From: Ophiosphaerella korrae
Taxonomy: Eukaryota; Ascomycota; Dothideomycetes; Pleosporales; Phaeosphaeriaceae
Assembly (NCBI GenBank): GCA_028456385.1
Contig: JALNQF010000062.1
Location: 1-64,000 of the forward strand
DNA length: 64,000 nt
Direction: 5' to 3'
The position numbers and the translations under genes were made by a program. The first letter of the stretch is position 1, and the number at the start of each line of letters is the position of its first letter. This document shows positions 22,494 through 34,811 of this stretch, piece after piece. The notes beneath the pieces are model-generated. The model worked only from the letters and a program-made list of their open reading frames with translations. It was not told where the DNA came from and did not search any database.

Positions 22494-23702
22494 AGCTGGT
22501 AAGGTATGGGTTGTCGACTATAGCTTGGAGGCGTAGTGTTGATTCTGGTGAGACGTTAGGTCTGAAAATTGAAGGAGAATATAGTATTAATAGACCTGTC
22601 AAAGGCCGATATTGTGAGCTGTGAGAATGAAAACGCAAACGGGAAGCACTGGATTATATCCTCTGCAATCAACATTGTAGAAGAAAAGAACGCTAGCATT
22701 CATTCACGCTCACAACGCGCAAACGTCAACTTTAGGCCGAAGAACAATATCAGCCTGTTTGATTTTGGCTCCACTCTACAGTGTCAAGTTAATCTGATCC
22801 GCATTGAGGGATTGGTGGCACCCAGCTTCCCAAGAGTTTATGGAGTGGTTAGTGAGCAATAAGATGAGTCAAGTGACGTGAAACAACAAGCAAACGACAG
22901 AGTAGGCACAGGGAGTGGCTGCCGGGCGCACCGGGCGTATTCTCCTGTCATCTCAGATCAGGTAGATACGATACGCGCGTGTAGAGGCGGTAAGTGGATT
23001 TGGGTATGATAGATGAAGCCGAGAAGTCGATATGAAGGCGAGATTGGCCAGTGTGCGGGGGGGAATGTGGGTTGGCATAGGCGATCAGGGGTACAGGGCG
23101 CTTTGATTGGGCCTTTGTGTGCTGTTTCCAGGTTTCAGACTTTTCAGACCAGGCCTCAATTTGTTTCGCCGCAGACAGCCAAACGACCACGAGGGCCACC
23201 GGATGCCGGGCCTGCGCATTCCACAGACCGGTCAAGGGAGTATGACACCCGAGATGCTATGGCTTTCATTTTTATTTCCCCGAGACAGCCAGGTAATACC
23301 AATACTGCAGGGTGAAAGGTGAAAGGTACGGAGTGGAGACAGTGAGCTGTGCCGTTCCGGAGGGTGAGTGTGAGGCATGAAGACATGGGATGTGCGGGTG
23401 TAACGTGATTCTGGTGTGTGTGAAGTACATTTGGTGTGCAGGCAGAGGCACTGGAGGTGGCAGAGGCCAAGACAGGCAAACGGCCGCGTGCGGGGCCATG
23501 ACGCCATCATTGACTGACGTTGAACATTTTCGCCGCGACCCATCAGACAGCCCTAGACATCCGCACGCGCTGCGCACCAAACCAGGCACTCTGCAATTTA
23601 GGCTTCAATGCATACAGCACCGCGCATAGCACGCCCGGCCTCGACGAGGTAGATCCTGCCCCTCGCAACCTCCCGTCGGCCCCTGTTGCCGCCCGCCCCG
23701 CC
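22494..23702. other. Divergent intergenic region, no gene seen
   Basis: About 1.2 kb between the starts of the DJ-1-like gene and the transporter gene. Short frames occur on both strands but overlap each other and have no recognisable product. It presumably holds both promoters and the long leader of the transporter mRNA. No clear TATA box or operator stands out. Confidence 0.6.
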
Positions 23703-25499
23703 ATGAGCAGACGCCCAGCCATCGACACGCGCAAGTCATCGACTCTTCACTACCAGACCTTCCCCACTGCGCCGCCCAGGTCACGGGGCAGGCCCATCGC
23801 TGCCTCGTCGCCAGATGGCCACAGCACCGGCGGCAGCGGCCATGAGGGCGGCGACCCCCAGAACCACGAGTCGCCGCTGCCTACGCGCCAGCTCGTCGTG
23901 CTTGCCGTCATCGCGCTGGCCGAGCAGACGGCGCTCAACTCCATCAGCCCCTACCTGCCAGAGATGACTAAGAAGTTCCCCGAGGTCAAGGACGGCCAGG
24001 CGGGGCTCTATGTCGGCCTGATTGCCTCGTCGTTTGCCCTCGCCCAGTTCACCACAAACTTCTTCTGGGGCTGGCTGTCGGACAAGATTGGCAGGAAGCC
24101 CGTCATCATCACCGGCACCTTCCTGACCATGTGTTGCTTCCTGGCCTTTGGCTTCTGCACCACGCTGTGGCAAGCCATCACGGTGCAGGCCCTCATGGGG
24201 CTGGTCAATGGCAACTCGGGCGTCGTATCTACCTGTCTGGGTGAGATCACGGACCGCAGCAACCAGTCGCGCGCCTTCACATATCTGCCCGTTGTCTACG
24301 GCATCGGCGGCATCACTGGGCCCATTGTTGGCGGCGTGCTGGTTTTCTACCAGAACCCCCTCAATGGCGGCAAGCCCAACCCCCTTCCCTACCTCCTGCC
24401 CAACTTGTTCTCGGCCGTCGTGCTTGCCGTTGACCTAATTGTGTGCATGCTGTTTCTAGAAGAGAGTCTTGACGAGACAAAAAATTTACCCCCACTAGGC
24501 AAACGGCTGGGCAATCTGTTCACGTGGATCTGGCAGTTTTCGAGCTCCTCGCGACCAACCTATATTCGGCGCCTGCTGGGTAAGCGCAAGCACCACGATT
24601 CGCAGCCGCTTGACGGCATCATGGAAGAAGACGAAGATGACGATGCATCGGATGTCTCGGCGGAGTCTGCCCCTACCCTGTTTCCTCACACCAACGACGA
24701 GGTGCTCACTAGAAAGGAGATCCTCAACCGCGACACTATCCTTCTCCTAGCCACTTACTTCATCTTCCAACTTGCAAATATTTCCTACAATTCTCTGTAC
24801 CCCATATTTGCTGAAGAGCTCCCACCAACTGGGCGCGGCTTGAAACCTGAAGCCGTAGGACTATCCTTATCCTTTGCAGGCGCCATAACTATCGTCTTCC
24901 AAGTTAGCATATTTGGGAAGCTGCGAAGTAAGCTGGGCAATAAGGCTGGATACCGGGTCAGCTTGGCTCTGTTTGTCGCTGCCTTTACTATGATGCCTTG
25001 GGTCGGCTACAAGAGCAGCGACTCGTACAAGGGCATTGGTAATGGGACAAGCTGGCTGTGGGCTGAGCTGGGAATAATTCTAGTCATCAAAACAATTGCA
25101 GGAGTCGGTGGCCTAACAGCTGCCTTACTTTTGGTAAGTCACCACCATCTAAATTTCTTCCAGAATAACTTCTAAATCGTGCCTTAGATTACTAATTCCG
25201 CCCCCAATCACAATGTCCTGGGTACTTTGAACGGCTTGGCACAAACGCTTTCTGCTGCTGGTCGAGCAGCCGGCCCGTTTATCTCAGGCTCACTTTTCAC
25301 CGCAGCTACTAAAATTCAGCCCAAAGGAGAAGCGCTTCCCTTTGGTATCTTTGCTGGTATTTCTTTGCTGGGCTTCTTCATGAGCTTCGGCATCCGCGGT
25401 GAAGGATTAGAGGAGGAGGGATGGAGCGATGACAGCGATGAAGAAAACGAGGAGCTTGGTGAAGATGCTGATGAGCGAACTGGCTTAGTGCGTAAATAG
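23703..25499 (+). CDS. Major facilitator superfamily transporter
   Basis: Two exons, 23703-25133 and 25188-25499, separated by a 54-nt phase-0 intron (GTAAGT..TTAG), give 580 residues. The start is the first ATG (MSRRPAIDTR); the open frame upstream has no ATG. An N-terminal cytoplasmic tail of about 60 residues is followed by transmembrane segments from about 63. The MFS motif A GWLSDKIGRKP is at about 123-133, and ITGPIVGG follows in TM5. A long acidic central loop (EEDEDDDASD) divides the two six-helix halves. TM11/12 contain the QTLSAAGRAAGPFISG block, and the tail is acidic. The type resembles fungal TetA/YCR023C-like transporters; the substrate is unknown. Plasma or vacuolar membrane is likely. 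Confidence 0.9.
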
Positions 25500-26519
25500 A
25501 TCCTTGCTAGTGTAGCATCTACTGAAATATTGTTCGCCTGTAGTATAGATAGCCATTATTTAGATCCAGCGAGAAGGCCTGCAGCACTCGGTGTGTGACG
25601 ATACTTCTGTGCACTATTTGTCAATACATGGAGAGAAGAACTCAGCGTCTGGTTCCTGAGTAGAACCTGATTGCTAGCCAATATCGGTAAAGACAAAAAG
25701 GCCCGACGCTAAGGAGGTTTAGGCTACCACTAAAATAGAAATGACCCCTAATCTTCACAAATACGGCAATGAGCAGCCCCGAGCCCAGCGAATATCGACG
25801 GTCGCTCATCAGACCGAGAAGCCAGGACCCAGAACCTCAGAATCGAGATCAAAGAATCGCTACAAAGCGAGGGCGCCACAAGCTTCGACGCCATCGCAGA
25901 CTGCGCATGCAATGCACGATGCACGAAAAGATCTTGTGAGTATACTAGGCGTTTTCTAGAGATGCACGCACCTATCGCGAGGCTGGCTGGCTGGCTGGCT
26001 GTGTTGTGTCCAAGCCACCACTGGCTACCCGGCGGCCCGTGGTTGGACAATTTTGGCCTAAAGCTCAGCCTATCCTCTCTAGAACAATTTGGGCTTGTGC
26101 GTGGAGGCTTAAACCTGCCCTATTGGCATAAAGGGCTATAGTTCTGGATTACACGAGCCCGCTTTGGTCGTAGCGCCGTGGGCATTGCCCTCAGCCCCAT
26201 GGGATCCTGTCAGATTGGCTTAAAGCTTCACTCGGCTTGGCTCTCAGCCGCGGATGCTGAATGGGTGCCTTCGGGGCAGCTGAATGCCACAATACAATGC
26301 TATTGGGGCCGTGCTAGCGAAGATGCGTTGGTGCTGCAGTGCATGGTCCAGCCCTAAAAAAGAACACGGCTAGGAGTCGCGGGGACCGCGGTGTCGTGTG
26401 GAGCAGACACTCTCTTAAATGGCTGAACGCCGCCGAGTTGATGTCGGCGGTGTCATCAGTTATTTCCTTGTCATCGACTACATTTGTTTGTATCGTCTCG
26501 GCCCAGTTGACAGGACAAG
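25500..26519. other. Intergenic, no gene seen
   Basis: 3' end of the transporter gene and upstream region of the LtrA-family gene. It includes a (GGCT)5 microsatellite at 25981-26000. Short overlapping frames on both strands have no recognisable product. Confidence 0.6.
25981..26000. repeat. (GGCT)5 microsatellite
   Basis: Five perfect GGCT units in an intergenic region. Confidence 0.9.
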
Positions 26520-28769
26520 ATGGGGCTTAAATTCCATGGTCACAAGGTTTGACATCTGGCTAGGCTGCAGGTTTGAGCATTGAACTGACATTAACTAGAG
26601 AGATGTGGATAAGGAGAAGCATTTGAGGCGAATGCACCAGTCCACGCCTTGGATTGAGTCACCACTAGTCGGCGCAGATCACAATTCCCTCGTCTTCTCG
26701 CAACGGCACGAAGCCAATAGCATCGAGCTATTCTTCGATCTGTTCTTCGTGGCTAACTTGGCAACGTTCACCGCATATCACTCGATTACTGATGGCGATT
26801 ACCTGCTTGGATATATTGGCTTCTTTGGTATTCTGTGGTCATCCTGGTTTCAGATTACACTTCACGATGTTCGTTTTGCGCGAGATTCGCTTTATGAACG
26901 TATATGCAAGACTGTACAATTCATCTGCTTCGTTGGATTGGCGCTTGTGGGCTCACAATTCAATCCTGCGAGCCCGAAGGGAGACAATCTTGTAAGTTTC
27001 GACAATAAATATATCCAAAGGCCCCTACTAATCCTAAGCAGAATTTCCGCATTCTGTGCTATACCCTAATCGTTTGCAGAGGACTACTTGCTATCCAATA
27101 CTTGGTTGTACTGGTAAGCATATTAAACATAAAAGTAGCCTTACATCTCGCTGATTTGTCTAGTTTTTCACCTGGAAAGCTCGCTATGCGAAATTGTACC
27201 TTCCCATCGGCCTTACGGCTCTTATCTATGCAATTGCTATGGGTGCTTTCGCTGCGATGACACCAGCCTTCAGGGGTGAAAACAAGGACCACAGACTCGT
27301 GTACCTTGTCTGGTACGTCGTTGCCGTTGTCGAGTCTATTGCCGTCGTCACCATATCTTGCTTCTGGCGAATGCTTAGTTTCAAGAAGACGCATCTAATG
27401 GAGCGTATGAGTCTACTGACCATTATCGTCATTGGCGAGGGAGCCATTGGTGTGACAAAGACCGTCAGCAAGATCATGGGTAAACATGGTCTAGACATGG
27501 AGGGTTGCTTTCTAATCATGTGCATTATTATCATCTTGGTAAGTCTTCTGCAACCAACCTTGCCCGTAAAGCGCATCTAGTCTTTCGTACTAACGTCACC
27601 CAAAGGTTTTCATTTGGGCACTTTATTTCGATAATTTCCCTCATGGACACTACGGCACCATCCGCCAACAGATATGGTCCATCCTCCACTTCCCATTCCA
27701 GCTCGCTATCGTTGGTGTTGTTGAGGGATCACAACAACTCGCTCTAGCTCGATATACTATCAAAAACACCAAAAAGGTCGCAAAAGATATTATAAAATAC
27801 TGCGTAACTCAAAACCTCGACGGCAAAAAGTTACGTGACAGTCTGCACAAAGTTCTGGATTATTTCGAGCTCGATAGCAAACTCGAAACACTCCATTGGA
27901 ATACGTTGGCGGAGGAGTACATCTTTGAGATTGGAAACATGACCGGTATCTGCGCACCTGCAAAAGCGGCTACATATGAAAGTATCGAATGGCCAAAGGA
28001 ATTTTACATGCTCAACTCTGCCATCTCCAATGGAGCCTATGTTGGCCTGGGCATGAAGCTTCCCATCTCCAAGCTTGAGAAGCACGAACCTCTTGACATC
28101 GCACTCAAGGGATGGAAACTCGTTTACCTATACTACTGGAGTTGTTTTTGCGTGCTGGTTGCCTGCTTAATCATCTTCCTCTTCCTCATCCGCCGCCACA
28201 AAGCCGATCTTTTCGACTTTACCTCGGTCATCAGCCGCCTCATCGCCCTCGGTGTTGGTGCTGCCTTGTTGGGCCTCATCGCCGACGACGCCAAACTTTT
28301 CGAAGCCCTTTCCACCCCGATGCTCTTGCCAATCTGCGTAATTCTCATGTTCATGCTCCTAGTCACCGACAAGCTAAGCGCAATATGGTGTAACTGGCGG
28401 CTGAAGAAGAGTGGACAACCCTACGCGCTGGAGGTCGAGGAGCACGAACATGGACATGGCGGTCATGATGAGCACGGGCATGGCGAGGCACACGAAGTTG
28501 CCCCTTTGAAGGGCCATGGCCACCACAGTTCCGTGAGCAATCTCGAGGATGCGCGTAAGTCGGCTCACTACAGCATGTACTCAGACACGACACCCATGAT
28601 GGGAACCAACACTCAGCACCACAGTGGACACCAACATGCATATGCAATGGAGTCCATGATGAGCCCACCGCTTATGAGCCCGGATCCGGCGACGCCGGGG
28701 TTTGGAGCGAAGCCTACGGGCCCTGGGGGATACATGCCTATTAGTACTGGCCATAACTATGGTGCTTGA
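26520..28769 (+). CDS. LtrA-family multi-pass membrane protein with a His-rich tail
   Basis: Five exons: 26520-26546, 26599-26991, 27042-27113, 27164-27538 and 27606-28769, with introns of 50-67 nt; total 676 residues. The first exon (MGLKFHGHK) joins in phase to RDVDKEKHLRRMHQ and is inferred from a GTTTGA donor and a CTGAC branch point; a later ATG at 26632 is the alternative start. The core matches the family named after bacterial low-temperature requirement A: ELFFDLFFVANLATF near the N-terminus, many transmembrane helices, and VEGSQQLALARY in the last exon. The molecular role of the fungal members is not established. The cytoplasmic C-terminus has a His-rich run (HEHGHGGHDEHGHGEAH, about 28440-28495) that could bind metal. 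Confidence 0.85.
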
Positions 28770-29383
28770 CGAGTAACTACTACGGCCCAATGAATCGAGG
28801 TCCATCTTTATTAGCGAGGCGTTTTGAATTATTTTCCATTTTACAAAGACACGATATCCGCCGTTATCTTGTGTATGTTGAAGCAAGCATGCGTTTGCCT
28901 CTTGCTCTCTAGTTACATGCTTCGGTTATATATTATACTGGGCTATACACTGAAATCATAATGTTTTTGAGGAAACGGCTTCGCGTTCTGACCAACACAG
29001 TTTTTCCCTGCATCGGTTACTAGGTCGTGTATGTCTTGTCCATTGCTGTGCTGGTTGCTGGTAGAGAGCAAGCAAACATGGTCGGGGGGAGTAGTCCGAC
29101 TTCAGATACGGTTGTTCCTACCTCGTGCATGGGTTTGGCAATGGCAGGCACATTCCATGACGGCTAGCCAGTAACGTTGCGAGCATGATCATTGCTTCTT
29201 AAATTTTTGTTCCTTCTTTCTCGCGCAGCCTATACTCTGCGAAGTGTGCGGCATGACCCTACATTTTTTTCAGTGCTCGTGCAGCCACCCTCTCCTTCCA
29301 CTGACATAACATATGAGAGCCGTTGCACAGGTAAATTTAAGCTGCCGGCTGTCGACGTAGAGACCATCGGCTTCTCCTTCGCT
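28770..29383. other. Intergenic, no gene seen
   Basis: 3' end of the LtrA-family gene and the upstream region of the TRP-like gene. An open frame enters from about 29192 but has no ATG before 29384. Confidence 0.6.
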
Positions 29384-31840
29384 ATGTTGTTGATGCTAGC
29401 TGTCCGACCTGCCTGGCTGCTAATCCTGCTTTTCCTTGTCAGTACTATACTTGCTACCGACGAGCCGCACTATGTAGTTGGCACAATCGGAGGAAAGCGA
29501 TATCGAGTTAGAGATGACAGACCACCGGCACTGTATACGGCCGACTACGGCGATTGTCTAGGGGAGAGTCTCATCAACGTCACTCGCTTCGACGCTGCAT
29601 ACTATCGCGACAACATGACCATCTTGTTTCATCTACAAGGAGAAACGGCCCTGAAAAATGAGAGCATCATGATGTCTATCGGCGTCTACGCTTATGGCGA
29701 GAGTCGTTTTGACTTGACCTTCAACCCCTGCAGCGCCAATATTCACAGGTAGTCAACATAAGATGTGAACAGAAATCATACTGACTTCTCTAGCGCCTGT
29801 CCTGTTCAAGCTGGACTTCATATCGAAGCCGAGGGCATCATTCCTGTTAGCGAGAGTGATGTCTCCGGCATCCCTGATTTGGCACTATCTATTCCAGACT
29901 TCGAAGGTCAGGCCATCTTGAGGATCTTCTCCAACTCCACACAAGTCGAAATAGGTTGTTTCGCAGCGCAGATCACAAATGGGCATAGTTTCCGACAGAA
30001 GGCTGAAGTAAGCACTACACTTGGCATCTTCACGCTCGTGGCTGTTCTGGCTTCCTTCGCTACGTCAATATATGGCGACGATGTCGTCGAGATGCGCAAG
30101 CACTATGCTCATTCGCTTTCGATCATGGTTGTATTCGCCATCTGGCACCACATATACTTCAGCGGAGCCCTCTCTATGAATTGGCCAAACGTACTCGTCG
30201 CTTTCTGGAGCAACTATGCCTGGACTGGAGGCATGATCTACTCAGAGTGCATGCAGAATACCATCAACAACTTCATTGGCTCTAATAAAGGAAACACGTC
30301 TCACGTTGGAGCTGCTGGTACTGGCGTCAACAACCCTGATCTTGGAGGTGGTTACAATATCCACGCAATCTACAAACGAGAGCTCGTCGACCCACTTGGT
30401 GGTTTCTCGTACAGTGGACAGCCAGTCAAACCTGGTCTCCCTCTGCCAGGAAACTTCTCCGGATTTGCTGGGACACTGGCACAGGAGCGGATTCCGGCGT
30501 CGAATGCCTTCACGACATGCCTCTTTTGGTCACTGATACTCATTGCTTTCCTCATAACATCTATCGTAGTATTCAAGCTCCTGCTTGATTCTCTCGCTAA
30601 GATAGGGCTAATGAAAAGAGACTGTTTGGTTTACTTTCGAACTCACTACATTGGATATGCAACTCTCACTGTTTTACGGGCAACCTTCATCGGTTTCTTC
30701 ATGATCACATTCGTTTCAATGTTTCAATTTTCTTACCTTAAGTCAGCCAAACCTGTCGCAATGGCTTGCGTTGTTTTCGTCGTTGTAATATTTGGCATTG
30801 GAACCGCTGCTGGGCTTGCTTGCTACTGGAAGGTCAGTGGTAGCAGATATACATGGCGACCTGAAACCCTAAATATTGAGAGGGTAAGAGTGTGCAAGTA
30901 CTTTTCTTGGTATATATGCTCCCGTCAAAGCGAATCTCCACGTTCAGAGGACAAGGCGTATGCCGGTACGATTCCGTGGTGGAAGATTGAGACTTTTCAT
31001 GAGGAAAAGATGGCTGAAGACGATCATAGGTTCATAAAAGCTTTTGGTTGGCTTGCCTTGCGCTATCGAAGAACAACATGGTGGTTTTTCGCAGTTTGGT
31101 TGGTTTACGAGTTCACCAGGGCCTGTTTTTTGGCTGGTGCTTCTGGCCGCCCATTGGCCCAGGTATTCGGCTTGCTTGGCATTGAAGTTATTGCCTTTAT
31201 TGGTATCATCTATCTGCGCCCCTTTGAAGGCCAACGTCTCAATGTTCTCCTGGTTTACCTTCTTGGTTCAAGCAAGGTAGCTACGACTGCGCTCTCGGCC
31301 GCTTTTGATACGCGCTTTAATCTTTCCCGAATCCCGGCTGCCATATTTGGCATCATTATCATAGTCATTCAAGGCCTGTTGACGATTGCTGCTTTGATTG
31401 CCATCATGGTCGGAGCGATTACGAGCTACCTTTCCATCAAGCGCAATCGGAAAGGGATGCGGCCAAGGACTTGGATCTCTATGCGCGATAGATACATTGG
31501 GCATATCAATTCTCGTGTACACGGCGTTCCACGGAAACGTTCCACATGTCTTGAACCCGCCCCAGCGGCAGTGATACCTACCGAATTTTACTTTCATGTC
31601 AACCAGGTCAGGCGTGTACCAAAGATTGAAGATGAGGATGACGAGTTCATGCTAGAGATCAACAGCGGCTGTTCCGTATCTCCCCTTTCAGTGGCGCGAA
31701 CTGCAAATGTCCAATCACCGCTTTCCATCACTGCATTGCCAAGTGCGGCTCGTCTACATCGTCCCAGCTGGACTTTGCATGACTTTACTGTTGCTCGAGA
31801 TATAGGACAGACACAGGTTGGAAGCAGGGTGTCTCCATAA
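29384..31840 (+). CDS. TRP/Flc-like membrane protein (ML-like domain plus TRP domain)
   Basis: Two exons, 29384-29748 and 29794-31840, with a 45-nt intron (GTAGTC..CTGAC..TCTAG), give 803 residues. The first ATG yields a signal peptide (LLMLAVRPAWLLILLFLVST). A luminal ML-like lipid-recognition domain follows (YGDCLGESLINVTRFDAAYY to about residue 210, with conserved Cys pairs). Then comes the fungal TRP-like domain: ATSIYGDDVVEMRKHYAHSL, WPNVLVAFWSNYAWTGG and about nine helices ending near 31440. The C-terminal cytosolic tail has an acidic patch (EDEDDEF). Relatives are the yeast Flc/FAD-carrier proteins and the fission yeast Pkd2 type, implicated in ER or plasma-membrane transport, Ca2+ signalling and wall integrity. 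The exact cargo is not known. Confidence 0.87.
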
Positions 31841-33138
31841 TATCGACAGCGCCATATTCCTCATTCTACTCATCAGCATTGCGTCGGACAGAATTATCCA
31901 TTTCTGCAGGTCAAGGGCACTGCATAATATTGGATGCTTCATGGTGGTAGCATGTATCGATCTCGCGCATTGTATATTGAACACAGATGATAGTGGGCAA
32001 TATAACAAGACTATGCAATAAGAAAAGAAGCATGAAGTGAAGATTAGAATAATTGGAGTCTTCCGCCGTTGAACCTTGACCAGCCTCCCGTCGAACGGCG
32101 TGACGCGAGTGCACTTGAGTATCCACCAACAAGCTCGAGCCAGTGCTACCACCCATTCTACCTTGTGACGAAACTTGAAATCCCGTGTTGTCTGAAGGAT
32201 CTGCCGGAGCTCAACCGCACAATGACAACATATTTATTATTGCCGAGTATCAGAGTCTGATGAGACATTGGCTCAAACCCCACCGCCCTGTTTTTGGCGA
32301 GATTGGCCCATTTCTGGCTCGCGTTTAGGCTGTGGCGTTACCATGTTGATGAACCGCAGACATGGAACACGGCGGGCTGACTGGAAGTGTGATGAGTGCA
32401 TAGCTACGTCAGCACGAAATCTGCATTGGGAACATGTGCTGCCAATTTGGAACGCAGCGTGCGGAGAGGCAGGGCTGTCACGGACAATGGTTGGCACAAA
32501 GGCAACCGTCAATGTCCCGTTGCTTCGCCTGAAGCGACATGCAATATAGCTTATCACTTCGCCAAACCTTCTTCTTGGCTCAAGGCATTGGCGACATCGC
32601 GATCTTAAAGGCTGGATCGAGGTTCGCAGCCACAGCAAATGCCGATTGTTGCTGATTGTGCTAGCAATGACCTCACCCTTGTGGCGCATAGACAAGGATG
32701 CCTCTGTGATCTGTTACTGTAAAAGGTAATTATCTGAAGATCATTGCTGCATCAGGCACCCTAGACAACGTCAGAGCTAAGAGCAGGTTTGTTGGTGCAG
32801 GGTAATGCTTGTGGTTGCGCGTTGGCGCGATTCCATCGTATCATGGGATTGTACGGAAATTGGCATGCAGGGCGCGTACGTGCCCTCGACTTTGTTTGCA
32901 GGTGCGGTGAGCGAGATAGCGAGCCCGAGGAAGGTGAGCGTGGCCGTGACGTCACAGTATCGTACGGGGACCCGCTTCTGTCAATATAAGTCAGGCGCTA
33001 CGCTCTGTGTCTGTGAGTGGTATATTCCTCAGCACAACGAATCTCTTCTACCTGCAAAGTCAAATACATCCATCTACACCCCAAACCAGATACCAAGACA
33101 GCCTACCAAACCACAAACATCTACAGAATACCGCAAAC
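31841..33138. other. Intergenic, promoter of the small gene at its right end
   Basis: Short frames on both strands overlap each other and none is recognisable. The right end holds a CRE palindrome and a TATA-like site and becomes rich in CA/CT upstream of the ATG at 33139, like fungal 5' leaders. Confidence 0.6.
32947..32954. promoter_or_regulatory. Perfect CRE palindrome TGACGTCA
   Basis: An 8-bp TGACGTCA lies 185 bp upstream of the start codon at 33139. Such sites bind bZIP factors of the ATF/CREB type (AtfA or Sko1 class in fungi). A TATA-like tataag follows at 32985-32990. That the site is used is inference. Confidence 0.55.
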
Positions 33139-33406
33139 ATGGGTGCCGTAGTATCATGCGTATGTTCTGTCACGCACCTACATCCGCATAGGCCTTTACT
33201 GACTCCCTTCCTAGATTAAATCAATCTTCCGCACGATCGGTAACTGCATCATGGCCATTGTCAACGCCATCGCAGCCGGCCTCAAAGCCATCATCAACGC
33301 CATCGTCGCCCTCTTCGACATCATCATCAGTTGCCTGACTTGTGGTCGCGGCGGCTCGCGACGACGGGGTATGAAGACTAGGACGATGCATACGAGTAGA
33401 GTCTAA
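33139..33406 (+). CDS. Small conserved-looking fungal protein with N-myristoylation motif and amphipathic or membrane segment
   Basis: Two exons, 33139-33159 and 33215-33406, with a 55-nt phase-0 intron (GTATGT..CCTAG), encode 70 residues: MGAVVSC, then IKSIFRTIGNCIMAIVNAIA and so on to RGMKTRTMHTSRV. The frame is too short and split to show up as one long open frame. Gly2 plus Ser6 fits the N-myristoylation consensus, with Cys7 a possible palmitoylation site. Residues about 16-52 are hydrophobic with regularly spaced Ile/Ala/Val, and the C-terminus (CGRGGSRRRGMKTR) is strongly basic. I have the impression of similar short fungal proteins starting MGAVVSC, but no function is known to me. A membrane-surface location is likely. 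Confidence 0.75.
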
Positions 33407-34012
33407 ACGGTTCCCGCCTCGCTCTGCCTTGATGCTGTTTGTTTCGAGGCGGAATGCCTCCAGGCGGGAACTTTGTGTGCGAGGGCGCGGAGAGCGCTGG
33501 AAGGGGGAAGTAATTGGTTGGAGTGGTGGATTGTGAATGCGTGTCCGGTTGTGGGAAGCTTGGGACGTGGCATTCTTGATGATGAGCGCATAGATACCCC
33601 AACTTATGAATGGATTGCATTTCAGTTTGATATTTTTGCTGCTTGCTGCGTGTGAGATTACGTTGAGAGTTGGGCTGTATGCTCGTAGACTTCCAGATGG
33701 AAAAGCTCAGTGTTAGTGAGAGTTCAACTGTGACGTCGAATTTTGATAATGCAATAACCGGTTGGAAGCTTGCAACACTTGCACACGAAATCTTATGGCC
33801 TATGACTGATCGTGTGTGCAAATGTCAGGCTGTCCCGTTCCGGAAATAGTAGGTGTAGTGCACCGCCACATGTGGCGTGGGGCCAAGACTCCGGGCTAGC
33901 GCCACTTTGAGACTAGCGAGGCGACACTTCGCACACAATGAATTCGACCTCTAACCGCGACTGACGACAACCCCACGACTAACACCACAGGTACTGCCCA
34001 AATTCCGCCAAC
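33407..34012. other. Intergenic, no gene seen
   Basis: 3' end of the small gene and the promoter of the RPL24 gene. There is nothing recognisable on either strand. Confidence 0.6.
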
Positions 34013-34811
34013 ATGCGTACCTACGACGATTCCTTCAGCGGCCAAAAGATCTACCCGGGCAAGGTGCGTTTCGCCGTCCCCCACACCGACCGGCCAGACA
34101 TCCAAAATGCGCCATCGCGCTCCAACACCATGCACAGCTGGCCGGGCCGGCTGCTACAAGGCAATTGGCATAATAGCCGCTGACGGAATCTATAGGGCAA
34201 GCTGTACATCCGTGGTGACAGCAAGATCTTCCGCTTCCAGAACGGCAAGACCGAGTCCCTGTTCCTCCAGAGGAAGAACCCCCGCAAGATCTCATGGACC
34301 ACTCTATACCGACGGATGCACAAGAAGGGTATCTCTGAGGTGAGTCTAAATGCCGTCTACACGCACGGTTGGGGGTTAGAGCGTGGGCGCGCTGGGAGAT
34401 ATGACATCAGTCACGCCTTTAGCCCATACTCAAGGATGCCTGTCCCGATGCGCTCTCCATGCCTCCCATTGCATACAAAACAACCCAATTGTAGAGCAGA
34501 CGCTAACCACGATTGCCTTACAGGAAGTCGCCAAGAAGCGCACTCGCCGCACAGTCAAGCACCAGCGTGCCATCGTCGGTGCATCTCTCGATGTGATCAA
34601 GGAGCGCCGCTCCCAGCGCCCCGAGGCCCGCGCCGCTGCTCGCTCAGCCGCTGTCCAGGAAGGAAAGGAGAAGAAAGCCGCCGCCGAGTCAAAGAAAAAG
34701 GCGGAGAAGGCCAAGAGCGCGTCCTCGGCCGCACGAGGCCAGGCACAGAAGATCCAGAGCAAGCAAGGTGCCAAGGGCTCCGCACCCAAGGTGCAGGCAA
34801 GGACCCGTTAA
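34013..34811 (+). CDS. rpl24: 60S ribosomal protein L24 (eL24)
   Basis: Three exons, 34013-34063, 34196-34339 and 34524-34811, with introns of 132 and 184 nt (GTGCGT..CTGAC..TATAG; GTGAGT..CTAAC..TACAG), both phase 0, give 160 residues. The protein reads [20 protein letters not shown], then [40 protein letters not shown] and [13 protein letters not shown], the standard eL24 sequence with a zinc-independent N-terminal SH3-like domain and a Lys/Ala-rich helical tail. It binds the large subunit near the intersubunit bridge B6. Introns early in the frame and longer than those of the neighbours are common in fungal ribosomal-protein genes. Length fits the family (about 155-160). Confidence 0.97.

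Noticed and set aside
23520..23702. N-terminal extension of the MFS transporter
   Set aside because: The open frame begins with TTG and has no ATG; the first ATG at 23703 gives a sensible start and context.
29192..29383. N-terminal extension of the TRP-like protein
   Set aside because: It begins with TTG, and the ATG at 29384 gives a clean signal peptide, which the extension would bury.
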